Of a stretch of DNA of 64,000 bases, positions 19,239 to 27,481 are shown piece by piece. Origin of the DNA: Pseudomonas putida (GTDB lineage Bacteria; Pseudomonadota; Gammaproteobacteria; Pseudomonadales; Pseudomonadaceae); contig NZ_CP018846.1 of assembly GCF_002025705.1 (NCBI RefSeq), forward strand, positions 3,463,501-3,527,500. Direction: 5' to 3'. A program made the position numbers and the translations under genes. The notes under the pieces were generated by a model. That model had not been told where the DNA came from. It ran no database searches and saw only the letters and a program-made list of their open reading frames with translations. Numbering within the stretch: the stretch's first letter is position 1; each line of letters opens with the position of its first letter.

Positions 19239-19276
19239 CTTATACCTCAGCGGATTCATGCAATGGTAAGCGAGGC

Positions 19277-19783
19277 TTACCAAGACTCTTTTTTGAAAGG
19301 TGCTTCAACCCAGCCCTTCGTCCAAGGTGATGACTGCTCGATAGTCCCTGTCATGGATTGGAAGAGCCACTCACCGTTCACCTTGACCAAGTGATCCGTG
19401 TAGTTACCGGCGAGTAAGAACGCTTCGCCCTCAGAGTCGGCCTTTTCGTTTCGCATGGTCAGCAGACAGACAAGATTGAAGTGAGCGACAGCTCGATCAC
19501 CTTCGGCGCTAAGTTCAATACGTGGGGCGAATATATCGTGCTGACTCCACGAAATACCACGACTCAAATTCTTACAGTGCTCTTTAATTGCACGCTGACC
19601 GCGAACATCACCGCCCACACCTTTAATAATCCACTCCCCGTCCTCGGCAAAGAGTCCGGCGACTTTTTCAGGATCGTAGCCATTATCTAAATGGTAGGCA
19701 TATCGAAATTTCAGTTCTTTGATTTTTTCGCGGTCTTCGAGCCGTTCAAGACGCTGCTCGAGACTAAAGTGTTGTGGCGACAT
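19277..19783 (-). CDS. SnoaL/NTF2-like protein
   Basis: A 168-residue protein with an N-terminal helix (LEQRLERLEDREKIKELKF) and the NTF2-like sequence order RYAYHLDNGYDPEKVAGLFAED, GEWIIKGVGGDVRGQRAI, and later NYTDHLVKVNGEWLFQSM. The fold supports isomerase, dehydratase or hydrolase activity. I start at the ATG at 19783, preceded by AAGGAAA; the open frame reaches 19894 without a good start. It is the first gene of the unit with the ene-reductase and diverges from the LysR gene at 19973. It is the fourth NTF2-like gene in 10 kb. Confidence 0.82.
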   Translation of the reverse strand: MSPQHFSLEQRLERLEDREKIKELKFRYAYHLDNGYDPEKVAGLFAEDGEWIIKGVGGDVRGQRAIKEHCKNLSRGISWSQHDIFAPRIELSAEGDRAVAHFNLVCLLTMRNEKADSEGEAFLLAGNYTDHLVKVNGEWLFQSMTGTIEQSSPWTKGWVEAPFKKESW

Positions 19784-19972
19784 AGGTGGCGTTTCCTTGT
19801 TGTTATTGGTAATCCAACAATGTGCATCCTTGATCAACGCGTTTGGCCCACGGCTTGACGGAGCAGACCGGAAGCGCCTAGCAACCCTAGCCACCCCTGC
19901 GATGTTTGACTAATAGCGTTTTTTGCTTTATTGATACGGAAAACGAATCACGAATACAAATATCAGAATGCC

Positions 19973-20935
19973 ATGAATATTTCAGCTGCCAGCCCGAACC
20001 CGAAAACCTACAGCCTTTTCAAGCGGTTAAAGTATCGACACCTGCACATGCTGGTGACCCTAGGCAACTGCCAGAACCTGCATAGAGCTGCCGAGACACT
20101 CAATATGTCTCAACCCACCCTCACCCGCATGCTGCAAGAAGTGGAAGATGCATTTGGCTGCGCGCTGTTTGAACGGCAACCCCGAGGCGTTGTGACCACT
20201 CCCGTTGGCGAAGAGCTTTTGAAATTTGCCCATTCAGCGCTCAATAGCCTTGATCGTTGTGTAGAAGATCTGACGGCTAGAGCCGAGGGAGGCTACGGTC
20301 ATCTAGCTGTAGGAGTTGTGATGGGAAGCGCGCTAGATCGAGTCGTATCAACCATCGCCACCATGAAGAGTGCCTCGCCCCACCTGGGAATCAGGATGAT
20401 GAGCGACACCAGCGATCTGTTGATCGAAATGCTTGAGCAGGAGCGATTGGATGTTGCTATAGCGCGCCTTGGCACTCCTAGCGACCGCTCCAGGTTTGAA
20501 TTTGAACCACTTGGTAATGATCGTTTGGTTATGGCAGTCCGAAGTGGGCACCCCCTTGCAACCCACTCACCTGCGAAGATGGAGGAGCTCATTCAGAAAT
20601 GGACGTGGCTGTTGCAGCCCGCGGCAAGCCCAGGTCGCAAAGCCGTGGAACGCTGGTGGGCTGATCAAGATCTTTTGCCTCCGTCAAAGACGATCGAGTG
20701 CTCCTCGATCTGGGCGATGCTCCAGCTTGTTCAGCTTACAGATGCGGTCATGGTGCTCAGCGAAGCTGTGATTCATGACCACGTTCGAACAGGTCTCGTC
20801 ACCGTACTGAAGGGCCATGTCATCGAAGGATTACCGCCTTATGGCATCATCCTTCGCAAGGGCATGGTGAGAAGCCGAGAACTCCAGGGTTTCTTAAGTC
20901 ATTTGCACCAAGCCGCTCATCTCAAGGCTAATTGA
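19973..20935 (+). CDS. LysR family transcriptional regulator (GbpR/PcaQ-like)
   Basis: A 320-residue LysR-type regulator. The winged helix-turn-helix is at residues about 22-80 (NCQNLHRAAETLNMSQPTLT, then LFERQPRGVVTTPVG), followed by a type-2 periplasmic-binding-like effector domain. The ATG at 19973 is chosen over in-frame codons back to 19931 because it gives the usual N-terminal length. It is divergent from the NTF2-like/ene-reductase unit, the usual arrangement for a LysR protein and its target. It is the only regulator in the left half of the island and so the best candidate for controlling the monooxygenase, PQQ dehydrogenase, aldehyde dehydrogenase and perhaps the pump genes. The inducer is unknown. 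Confidence 0.9.
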   Translation: MNISAASPNPKTYSLFKRLKYRHLHMLVTLGNCQNLHRAAETLNMSQPTLTRMLQEVEDAFGCALFERQPRGVVTTPVGEELLKFAHSALNSLDRCVEDLTARAEGGYGHLAVGVVMGSALDRVVSTIATMKSASPHLGIRMMSDTSDLLIEMLEQERLDVAIARLGTPSDRSRFEFEPLGNDRLVMAVRSGHPLATHSPAKMEELIQKWTWLLQPAASPGRKAVERWWADQDLLPPSKTIECSSIWAMLQLVQLTDAVMVLSEAVIHDHVRTGLVTVLKGHVIEGLPPYGIILRKGMVRSRELQGFLSHLHQAAHLKAN

Positions 20936-20940
20936 TACGA

Positions 20941-20985
20941 GAGTCAGGGCAACCTGACAAGAACGGCGCTCAGCTACCCTGACTC
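20941..20985 (+). terminator. Hairpin between the LysR gene and the OprB-like gene
   Basis: Inverted repeat GAGTCAGGG (20941-20949) and CCCTGACTC (20977-20985) with a 27-base loop, just after the LysR stop. There is no T-run on either side, so it is a weak terminator or a protein site between two convergent genes. Confidence 0.4.
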
Positions 20986-20990
20986 AGCTC

Positions 20991-21020
20991 AGCGTTAGCA
21001 GAGCGTTAGCAGAGCGTTAG
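20991..21020. repeat. 11-bp tandem repeat, about three copies, at the stop of the porin gene
   Basis: AGCGTTAGCAG is repeated nearly three times and runs through the stop codon of the porin gene (TAA read on the minus strand at 21017-21019). Changes in copy number would alter only the 3' flank. Confidence 0.7.
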
Positions 21021-22366
21021 AAACTCGCTCTGACCATCAGGCCAAGCAGGAAGGCATTGTCTACCTTCTCCACTGCCCCTGGATGGACTATGTATTGCAG
21101 GTTAGGACGTACGGTTAGCCAGTTTGTCACCTTTACACCGTAATAGATCTCACTGCTGTACTCATCGGTTTGTATTGGGGTGTAGCGCGGATCATTGTAA
21201 TCCGTGAGATGGTTGTACATGTTGATATGACGTTGGTGCTCTGTGACATTCGAGGCGACACTTAGACCACCAACCGCCACCCCCAAGGCATCATTAGGCC
21301 GGGAAGAGAGCGGGCCATTGATGATAAGTCCAATGTTGTAATGTCTGGCTACGAACCCTGTTTCCCGATCGTTCCAGAATCCTTCTGAGAACACCTCAAT
21401 CTTGCGATTTGGATCCTCAGCAACATACCCTACCGTTTGCCGTGCAACATACCACCAACCTTTACGGCCACGATGCGATCGATAGCGGGCATCGGGTTCA
21501 AGCGCATGCTCTTGGCCATCACCGTTGTAGCGTAGGTCGTCTGCATCAGTGGTGTTGTAGAAAGCTCCAACCCTCAGCTCAGCAGGAAAACCAAACAGCG
21601 CACTTTTCGGTGTCCAGATAGCCTCGACTGGGATGAGAGCCCCGTCCGCTCCGCTCATATTCATCTTGAAGGCGTTATCATTTTCTAAAAGAGTCGGATT
21701 CTGTTCGAATATACCCATTTGAAAAGCTAACTCGTCGAGCGATTGATACTTGACGGCGGCCGCCCACTGGCCGATAGGGAAATTGTACCAATCATCACCG
21801 TGCCAATTTCCGCCCGAGTTCCCACAGAAAATCAGGTTCTGAAAATCACAATCAAACTGACCAAACTCTTCAGGGCCGAAGCGGCCCATTCGGAAAAATG
21901 AGTTAGGTTTACCCAGACCCCTTTCAAGATAAAGCTGAGACAGCCGGGTAACGCTACCCCGTCCATATACGTTTTGTGTCTGGGTCAAAGAGCCTGATCG
22001 CGGATCGGTCAATCGCTCTTTAGCTAATTCTTCACCGTTACGGTCGATAAAGGTCACGACAAACTTTAATGACGGCAGAGCAAACAGCTTGTCGAGATCC
22101 GCGCTAGCTGAAACCATGTATTGATCAGCGTACGCAAGCTTTTTGTCCTTATTAAAACCGCCATGGGCATTAAATGAGCTATCACTCCGATAGTTAAGAT
22201 CAAAATCCAAACCGCGCTCATGTAAGTCGTTCCTGACTCCACCCCAATCCCCACCCATCCAGGGTGAGGCATTTGAATCGGCAGCACAGCCAATGCTCGG
22301 ATGAGAAAAAAGCAACACGCAGGCAGCACTTGCGCACACACTGTAAGGCGCAGAAGTAGAGGTCAT
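21017..22366 (-). CDS. OprB-type carbohydrate-selective porin family protein
   Basis: A 449-residue outer membrane protein of the OprB family. It has a signal peptide (about residues 1-28, ending GCAA) and the family's N-terminal motif SPWMGGDWGGVRNDLHERGL, and ends with aromatic-terminated beta-strands (LLGLMVRASF). Start at the ATG at 22366, preceded by AAGGGAAA; an in-frame ATG at 22390 is the alternative. OprB proteins carry sugars and related hydrophilic compounds across the outer membrane. Here, next to the TesB gene and beyond its terminator, it may bring in the island's substrate. It could also serve the PQQ dehydrogenase. Low-GC codon use matches the island. Confidence 0.88.
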   Translation of the reverse strand: MTSTSAPYSVCASAACVLLFSHPSIGCAADSNASPWMGGDWGGVRNDLHERGLDFDLNYRSDSSFNAHGGFNKDKKLAYADQYMVSASADLDKLFALPSLKFVVTFIDRNGEELAKERLTDPRSGSLTQTQNVYGRGSVTRLSQLYLERGLGKPNSFFRMGRFGPEEFGQFDCDFQNLIFCGNSGGNWHGDDWYNFPIGQWAAAVKYQSLDELAFQMGIFEQNPTLLENDNAFKMNMSGADGALIPVEAIWTPKSALFGFPAELRVGAFYNTTDADDLRYNGDGQEHALEPDARYRSHRGRKGWWYVARQTVGYVAEDPNRKIEVFSEGFWNDRETGFVARHYNIGLIINGPLSSRPNDALGVAVGGLSVASNVTEHQRHINMYNHLTDYNDPRYTPIQTDEYSSEIYYGVKVTNWLTVRPNLQYIVHPGAVEKVDNAFLLGLMVRASF

Positions 22367-22441
22367 ATTATTTCCCTTCTTAAATGACATCCCGCAGATG
22401 CCAATTATTATTTTTGAAGTCAGAAGAGCTTTATTGGAATA

Positions 22442-22478
22442 AAAAAACAGCGCCCAAAATTGCTTGACCGCTGTTAGA
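22442..22478 (-). terminator. Rho-independent terminator after the thioesterase gene
   Basis: On the minus strand AACAGCG pairs with CGCTGTT across a 16-base loop and is followed by a run of seven or so T. It closes the acyl-CoA synthetase-hydratase-thioesterase unit and separates it from the porin gene. Confidence 0.8.
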
Positions 22479-22483
22479 AAAAC

Positions 22484-23338
22484 CTAGAGTTTGCGAATAA
22501 GCCCCTCTTGTGCCACTGACGCGACTAATCGACCATGACGATCAAATATCGAGCCCCGTGCAAGGCCCCTTCCGGCACCACTCCACGGACTATCTGTGAC
22601 ATACAGGAGCCATTCGTCCACAGCGCAATGCGCATGGAACCAGATGGCGTGATCAAGGCTCGCTACCCGCATGTCTCGTTGCATATCCGATACACCATGG
22701 GGCAGCAGCGACGTGATCAGCAATGCAGTGTCACTGGCGTAACCCAAGAGACTGCGATGCACTTCCGCGTCTTGAGTATCGATTTTACCGAATCGGAACC
22801 AGAAGCTTTTATTTGGCGCATGCCTAATCGGGCTGCTGGGATCAATTGGCTCAACCGGGCGAATCTCAATGGCATCTGCCACCTCGTAACGAGACCGGAT
22901 TTCAGCCATCAGATCAATGTCGCCCGCTAGTAGCTCAAGCTCTGTCGGTAATGTTTCCGGGGGCGGAACCACAGGGGCATCACGCTGATGATGCATCCCC
23001 TCCTCTACGACATGAAACGAGCCATCCCCCACGAAAATAACCTTGCCGTCTTGCCAGGCTGTCAGACGCCTGCGGCAGAAGCTTCGACCATCCTGGACAG
23101 TTTCAACTTCGTACATCACAGGCGCATTGGCACGCCCGGCACGAACAAAATAGCCGTGGAGAGAATGCAGTCGCTTATCCGCCAGCACGGTTCGCGTCAT
23201 GGCCATTGAAGCCTGCCCCAAAACCTGCCCCCCAAAGAGCTGAGGTAACCTCAGGTCTTGACTCTCGCCTCTAAAAACATTGGCCTCCACCTCCGTCAAC
23301 GCGAAAATGGCGGCTAATTTCTCTGCCGGTGTGCTCAT
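22484..23338 (-). CDS. tesB: Acyl-CoA thioesterase II (TesB family)
   Basis: A 284-residue double-hotdog thioesterase, the standard TesB length. Motifs are FGGQVLGQASMAM near residues 35-47, LHSLHGYFVRAG near 57-68, the catalytic Asp in LLGYASDTALL near 195-205, SLDHAIWFHA near 225-235 and GRGLARGSIFDRHGRLVASV near the C-terminus. It hydrolyses acyl-CoA to acid and CoA in the cytoplasm, perhaps relieving CoA trapping during degradation. It follows the enoyl-CoA hydratase gene by 126 bp and is last in a unit that starts with the acyl-CoA synthetase. It is probably an island-specific paralogue of the housekeeping tesB. Confidence 0.93.
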   Translation of the reverse strand: MSTPAEKLAAIFALTEVEANVFRGESQDLRLPQLFGGQVLGQASMAMTRTVLADKRLHSLHGYFVRAGRANAPVMYEVETVQDGRSFCRRRLTAWQDGKVIFVGDGSFHVVEEGMHHQRDAPVVPPPETLPTELELLAGDIDLMAEIRSRYEVADAIEIRPVEPIDPSSPIRHAPNKSFWFRFGKIDTQDAEVHRSLLGYASDTALLITSLLPHGVSDMQRDMRVASLDHAIWFHAHCAVDEWLLYVTDSPWSGAGRGLARGSIFDRHGRLVASVAQEGLIRKL

Positions 23339-23464
23339 CTACACTCGCCTCGCAAAGCGTGTGCATGAATAGCTTCGGTGGCTGGTTGCCCGCAAGACGA
23401 CTGCCTCGCGAAAGCGCCCCATGCGCCTATCCGCTGTCCATGCAACGCAGCTTACAACCCGAAC

Positions 23465-24241
23465 TCATTGCGCCTTATAAACGGGCTCACGCTTTTCTGT
23501 GAAAGCAGCAATGCCTTCCTTGAAATCTTCACTCAGAAGAATTCGGCGGAACGCTGTACGCTCCAATTCCAGCGCAGCGTCCAAACCGCAGTCAGCGCCG
23601 CGGCGGATCACCTGCAGAGACGCGCGAACAGCCAAGGGCCCATTTCTGATGATGCTGTGAGCAATCTCCAAGGCCCGAGCCAAGAGATTTTCCGAGGTGG
23701 TGAGCTCGCTGACCAGACCTTCTGCCAGTGCTCGCTCAGACGATATGGGCTCGCCAGTCAGCACCATCTGAGTTGCCAACGCACTAGGGATGACCCTCGA
23801 CAAGCGAGTAACGCCGCCCGCACCAGCGATCACACCCCAGCGAGGCTCAGGTAGTGCGAACTTCGCATAGTCCACGCTAATGCGCAGGTCGCAGGCCAGG
23901 GCAATTTCAAGCCCTCCCGCATAAGCCAGACCGTTAATGGCAGCGATAATCGGTTTAGTCGTCGGCGAGCCTCGGTTGATACCGCAGAAATCGCCGTCAT
24001 CGATTTCTTTCACCGCTCGTTCCCGCAGGTATGGCAGGAAAGTCCCTATGTCTGCACCTGAGCAGAATGCCTTGGCACCGGCGCCTGTGAGCACGACCAC
24101 ATGAATGTCGTCATCCTGGTTGATCCTTGCCCAGATCTCCCGGAAGGCTAAATGCGTGTTCAGATCGATGGCATTCATCGCCTGCGGACGATTGATAGTC
24201 ACCAATGCCACGCGACCTTGTTTTTCAAATTCGATTGCCAT
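23465..24241 (-). CDS. Enoyl-CoA hydratase/isomerase (crotonase family)
   Basis: A 258-residue crotonase. It shows the CoA-binding start MAIEFEKQGRVALVTINRP, the oxyanion segment AFCSGADIGTF near residues 58-70 and AINGLAYAGGLEIALACDLR near 103-122 with GxxxAGGxxxAxxCD. The position corresponding to the second hydratase Glu falls in FALPEPRWGVIAGAGG, where Glu is present. It may hydrate an enoyl-CoA or act as an isomerase. The start at 24241 is 8 bp after the synthetase stop, so the two are tightly coupled. It is one of two crotonases in the island; the other begins at 30423. Confidence 0.92.
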   Translation of the reverse strand: MAIEFEKQGRVALVTINRPQAMNAIDLNTHLAFREIWARINQDDDIHVVVLTGAGAKAFCSGADIGTFLPYLRERAVKEIDDGDFCGINRGSPTTKPIIAAINGLAYAGGLEIALACDLRISVDYAKFALPEPRWGVIAGAGGVTRLSRVIPSALATQMVLTGEPISSERALAEGLVSELTTSENLLARALEIAHSIIRNGPLAVRASLQVIRRGADCGLDAALELERTAFRRILLSEDFKEGIAAFTEKREPVYKAQ

Positions 24242-24249
24242 GATGACCC

Positions 24250-25770
24250 TCAGCCCTGGGGCTCAAAACGTTGACGGAGCTCGCGCTTCAGAATTTTGCC
24301 GTTGTGATTGAACGGCATCTCCTCGTAAGCGATAAATTCGACACGCTTGGGCAACTGGTAACTGGCCAGGTGCTCACGGGCATGGGCGACAAGCTGTTCC
24401 GCGTTGCCGGAAGCCCCTTCATGCAGGACGATGATCGCGGTGACTTCCTCTCCCCAACGCTCATTGTTCAAACCGATTACTGCGACCTCGCGCACGTGAT
24501 CATGCTTGGCGAGCACCGCTTCGACCTCCTGCGAGTAGACGTTCAACCCGCCGGTCTTGATCATGTCTTTCAAGCGATCGTAGAAGTACACGAAGCCGTT
24601 CGCGTCCATATGGGCGAGATCGCCCGTATGCAGCCAGCCGTTCTGATCAATCGCATCGGCGGTGGCGTCTGGACGATTGTGATAACCGAGCATGATCGTC
24701 GGCCCACGCAGTACAATTTCACCGATCTCACCCGGGGGTGCGACGTTACCTTGGTCATCGACAATCGCCACTTCCACGTTCTGGAACGCTCGGCCGATGG
24801 AGCCGCGGGCGCGATCGTAGTCTTCCTCTTTCAACACCGTGGCGATCGGGCCAGCCTCAGTAAGACCGTATTGATAGAAAATCTTCACACCGGGAATGCA
24901 CGCCTTCATAGCGCTTCGGTCATTCGCGGTCAGAATGCCGCTGCCGACATACCACCGAGTCATCGAGCTGACATCCAACTCTCTCGCCAATGGATGAAGA
25001 ACGAACTCGCGCGCTAGGGACGGTGGCATGAATGTGTTGGTGACACGCTCCCTATCAATGACGCGCAAGACATCCTCGGTCGCGTACTTCTCCAGCAGCG
25101 TCGCGGTAGCACCGAGGTAGAGGTGCGGTAGCAGCCAGCAGTTTAGGGCTGCGGAATGATGCAAAGGGGTGGCGATCAGCGTGTTGTCGCCCTCCTCCAT
25201 ATCGGTGTCGATGATCTCGTTCAGAGAGTTCCAGAAAAGGTTCGAGTGACTCAGCAGCACCCCTTTGGAACGACCGGTGGTACCACCTGTATAGAGAATC
25301 ACGGCAGGATCATGCTCGCTGAGGGCATCAGTGGTAAGCGGCAGGATGCTCTCCTGGCCCTTGAAGGCATCCAACGACTCGAGCTGTACGACGGGCAGGG
25401 CCACAGACTCGAGCACCGAGCCAAAAGCCTCGACGTGCTGCTCGGACACGAACAAGATTTTCGAGCCACTGTCCTCGAGCATCATCAAGATCTGTTCAGG
25501 CGTCTCTCGGTAATTCAAGGGAACCGCTACTGCGCCGATCTTGACGACACCATAGAACGCCTCTACCCACTGACGGCTGGAGCTGGCAAGAAACGCCACC
25601 TTGTCACCATGGCCTACCCCTTTGGCAAGAAGTGCATGGCCAACCTGATTTGCACCGGTTTCAAACTCGGCATAGGTCGTGCGCCCCGCCTTGTCGATGA
25701 GGGCGACCTTGTCAGGGAAGCGCTTGGCGTTATGGGTGATGTGACCACCCAGCAACATACGGCTAGACAT
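24250..25770 (-). CDS. Acyl-CoA synthetase (class I adenylate-forming ligase)
   Basis: A 506-residue AMP-binding enzyme. The P-loop is YTGGTTGRSKGV near residues 160-171, the A5 motif YQYGLTEAGP near 290-300, A7 GWLHTGDLAHMD near 385-396, A8 YFYDRLKDMIKTGGLNVYS and the A10 catalytic Lys in NHNGKILKREL near the end. It activates a carboxylic acid to its CoA thioester via the acyl-AMP. The ATG at 25770 follows AGAGGAA; in-frame sequence to 25827 is not supported. The promoter is read leftward, with the TetR-type palindrome lying between -35 and -10. The acid made by the aldehyde dehydrogenase at 16378 is a plausible substrate. Confidence 0.94.
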   Translation of the reverse strand: MSSRMLLGGHITHNAKRFPDKVALIDKAGRTTYAEFETGANQVGHALLAKGVGHGDKVAFLASSSRQWVEAFYGVVKIGAVAVPLNYRETPEQILMMLEDSGSKILFVSEQHVEAFGSVLESVALPVVQLESLDAFKGQESILPLTTDALSEHDPAVILYTGGTTGRSKGVLLSHSNLFWNSLNEIIDTDMEEGDNTLIATPLHHSAALNCWLLPHLYLGATATLLEKYATEDVLRVIDRERVTNTFMPPSLAREFVLHPLARELDVSSMTRWYVGSGILTANDRSAMKACIPGVKIFYQYGLTEAGPIATVLKEEDYDRARGSIGRAFQNVEVAIVDDQGNVAPPGEIGEIVLRGPTIMLGYHNRPDATADAIDQNGWLHTGDLAHMDANGFVYFYDRLKDMIKTGGLNVYSQEVEAVLAKHDHVREVAVIGLNNERWGEEVTAIIVLHEGASGNAEQLVAHAREHLASYQLPKRVEFIAYEEMPFNHNGKILKRELRQRFEPQG

Positions 25771-25846
25771 GAAAATTCCTCTTGTAATTGTTCTGAAGCC
25801 CCTAGCGCGCGAAGACCCACGTCGCATCCGAGCTGTCTGGACGCCC

Positions 25847-25874
25847 AGAATAACTAACCTGTGTTAGTTTGCAA
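25847..25874 (-). promoter_or_regulatory. Promoter of the acyl-CoA synthetase unit with embedded operator
   Basis: On the minus strand TTGCAA (25874-25869), a 16-bp spacer and TATTCT (25852-25847) form a sigma-70 promoter. The spacer is filled by the palindrome AACTAAC-CTGT-GTTAGTT (25852-25869). A repressor bound here would block RNA polymerase directly. Confidence 0.75.
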
Positions 25875-25963
25875 GAGGGAAAGGCGCGGCTTTTTAGAAC
25901 ATAATCGCCTGTAACAGCACTGCCTCGCCCCGTAAAAAACCAGGCAAAACACGGCTAAATACC

Positions 25964-26006
25964 TTGTTTTTCGAGCGAAAGGCGCTAAAAATAACGAGCG
26001 TTAGTT
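25964..26006 (+). promoter_or_regulatory. Promoter and operator of the SDR-TetR unit
   Basis: TTGTTT (25964-25969) and TAAAAA (25986-25991), spaced by 16 bp, form a plausible promoter. The operator AAATAAC-GAGC-GTTAGTT (25989-26006) overlaps the -10 and the likely start site. It differs from the 25852 copy by one base in the arms. Confidence 0.65.
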
Positions 26007-26036
26007 TCCTATTCCAAAAACAACAGAGGATTCATC

Positions 26037-26804
26037 ATGTTCGACCTGTCACTGCGCCTTGAAGAAGCAATCGTGTTGATCACAGGAGGTGGGCGAGGAA
26101 ATGGCGCGTCCCTGGCCCATGGCTTTGCAGCTGCGGGTGCTACCGTGATCGTAACCGATATCGATCTGCAAACTGCCTCAGCGACCGCCAAAACCATATC
26201 CGACAATGGTGGTAAGGCTCATGCCTTCCCCTTGGACATATGCGACGAGGCAGCCTGCCGCAGTCTGGCAGACCATGTTCACCGCGAAATCGGCAATATC
26301 ACGGCGCTCATCAACAATGCAGGGCTACTGTTCCGCGCACCATTTGCCAGCGACAAGAGCCCCGAGCAGTGGCGTCGAACCCTTGCTGTAAACGTTACGG
26401 GCATGTTCAACACTACTCACGCATTTCTGCCTCATTTGAAAGCAACGAAAGGCTCCATTCTCAACATCGGCTCCATCCACAGCTTCACCTCCGGCCTAGC
26501 CTCCCTGTCGAGTTACGTGACCTCCAAGGGCGCTGTCTTGCAATTCACCAAAGCACTGGCATCCGAGCTCGCCGCTGACGGAATCCGCGTGAATGGGCTA
26601 GCACCTGGCTCTTTCCCGACAGCGATGTCAGAAGAGACCCGTCAAGATTCGAGCAAGCTTCAAGCTTTCCTCAGCCACGTCCCGATGGGACGCACTGGGG
26701 AGCCACATGAATTGGTTGGGCCGGCAGTGTTCTTGACCTCGCACCTGGCAAGCTATATTACTGGCGCGATGGTTCCTGTGGATGGTGGTTATCTGACCCG
26801 CTGA
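26037..26804 (+). CDS. SDR family NAD(P)-dependent oxidoreductase
   Basis: A 255-residue short-chain dehydrogenase. TGGGRGNG is at residues 16-23, NNAG at 93-96, and the catalytic residues are Ser146, Tyr160 and Lys164. The C-terminal PVDGGYLTR ending is typical of 3-oxoacyl-ACP reductase-like SDRs. It probably oxidises a hydroxyacyl-CoA or an alcohol formed in the pathway. The start ATG at 26037 follows AGAGGA. It is 34 bp upstream of the TetR gene and transcribed with it, divergent from the acyl-CoA synthetase unit. Confidence 0.92.
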   Translation: MFDLSLRLEEAIVLITGGGRGNGASLAHGFAAAGATVIVTDIDLQTASATAKTISDNGGKAHAFPLDICDEAACRSLADHVHREIGNITALINNAGLLFRAPFASDKSPEQWRRTLAVNVTGMFNTTHAFLPHLKATKGSILNIGSIHSFTSGLASLSSYVTSKGAVLQFTKALASELAADGIRVNGLAPGSFPTAMSEETRQDSSKLQAFLSHVPMGRTGEPHELVGPAVFLTSHLASYITGAMVPVDGGYLTR

Positions 26805-26838
26805 GCCGCCCTCCCTTCCTGATAGAGACATTTACCTG

Positions 26839-27435
26839 ATGCGACCCGTAGGCGCGAAACGAGAAGTCACCGAATTAGCCATCCACACAGCCGGCGTGGA
26901 CTTGATTGCCACCTATGGCTACGAGGCGATGACGCTTAGGGCACTTGCAGAGCAGGTGGGTATCAAGGCTGCCTCGCTCTACAACTACTTCAGCAACAAG
27001 CAAGAGTTCCTGGCCACCGTCCTCAAGGCCGTGATGCGCGACCTGCTGATGGAGTTCACCGAGAAGGTGGATCTTCAGCCCACTACGTACCAGCGTTTTG
27101 AAGCCATGGTAGGCGTGCATCTGCATTTTCATACCGCGCGCCGCAAAGAGGTTTTCATCGGTAACATGGAGCTTCGCAGCCTCGATGAGGACAATTACCG
27201 GATGGTGACCCGCCTTCGCTCCGAGTACGAGCGACGGGTTCGTCAGATCATCGAGGACGGGGTGCAAGAGGGTATTTTCAATGTATCGGACTGTAACCTG
27301 ACGACCAAAGCCCTGATCTCCATGCTGACCGGTATTTGTACCTGGTATCAGCCTGGCGGAAAACTCGGGCTTGAAGAGCTCGCGCGACAGCATATCGAGC
27401 TGTCGCTAAGGATGGTCGGATTCAAGTCCACCTGA
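26839..27435 (+). CDS. TetR/AcrR family transcriptional regulator of the acyl-CoA pathway
   Basis: A 198-residue TetR-type regulator. The helix-turn-helix lies at residues about 31-57 (MTLRALAEQVGIKAASLYNY followed by FSNKQEFL) and the C-terminal part is a TetR ligand domain. It is co-transcribed with the SDR. Four copies of an AACTAAC-N4-GTTAGTT-like palindrome lie before the four transcription units of the right half of the island, one of them its own, so it is the obvious candidate repressor, probably released by an acyl-CoA or acid intermediate as for other fatty-acid and isoprenoid TetR regulators. The link between protein and site is inference from position. Confidence 0.9.
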   Translation: MRPVGAKREVTELAIHTAGVDLIATYGYEAMTLRALAEQVGIKAASLYNYFSNKQEFLATVLKAVMRDLLMEFTEKVDLQPTTYQRFEAMVGVHLHFHTARRKEVFIGNMELRSLDEDNYRMVTRLRSEYERRVRQIIEDGVQEGIFNVSDCNLTTKALISMLTGICTWYQPGGKLGLEELARQHIELSLRMVGFKST

Positions 27436-27437
27436 AG

Positions 27438-27469
27438 TAAAAAACCCACCTGCGATGGTGGGTTTTTTG
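27438..27469. terminator. Bidirectional rho-independent terminator
   Basis: AAAAAACCCACC, a 5-base loop and TGGTGGGTTTTTT. It serves both the TetR gene on the plus strand and the HMG-CoA lyase gene ending at 27482 on the minus strand. Confidence 0.92.
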
Positions 27470-27481
27470 AACCTGGAAGGT

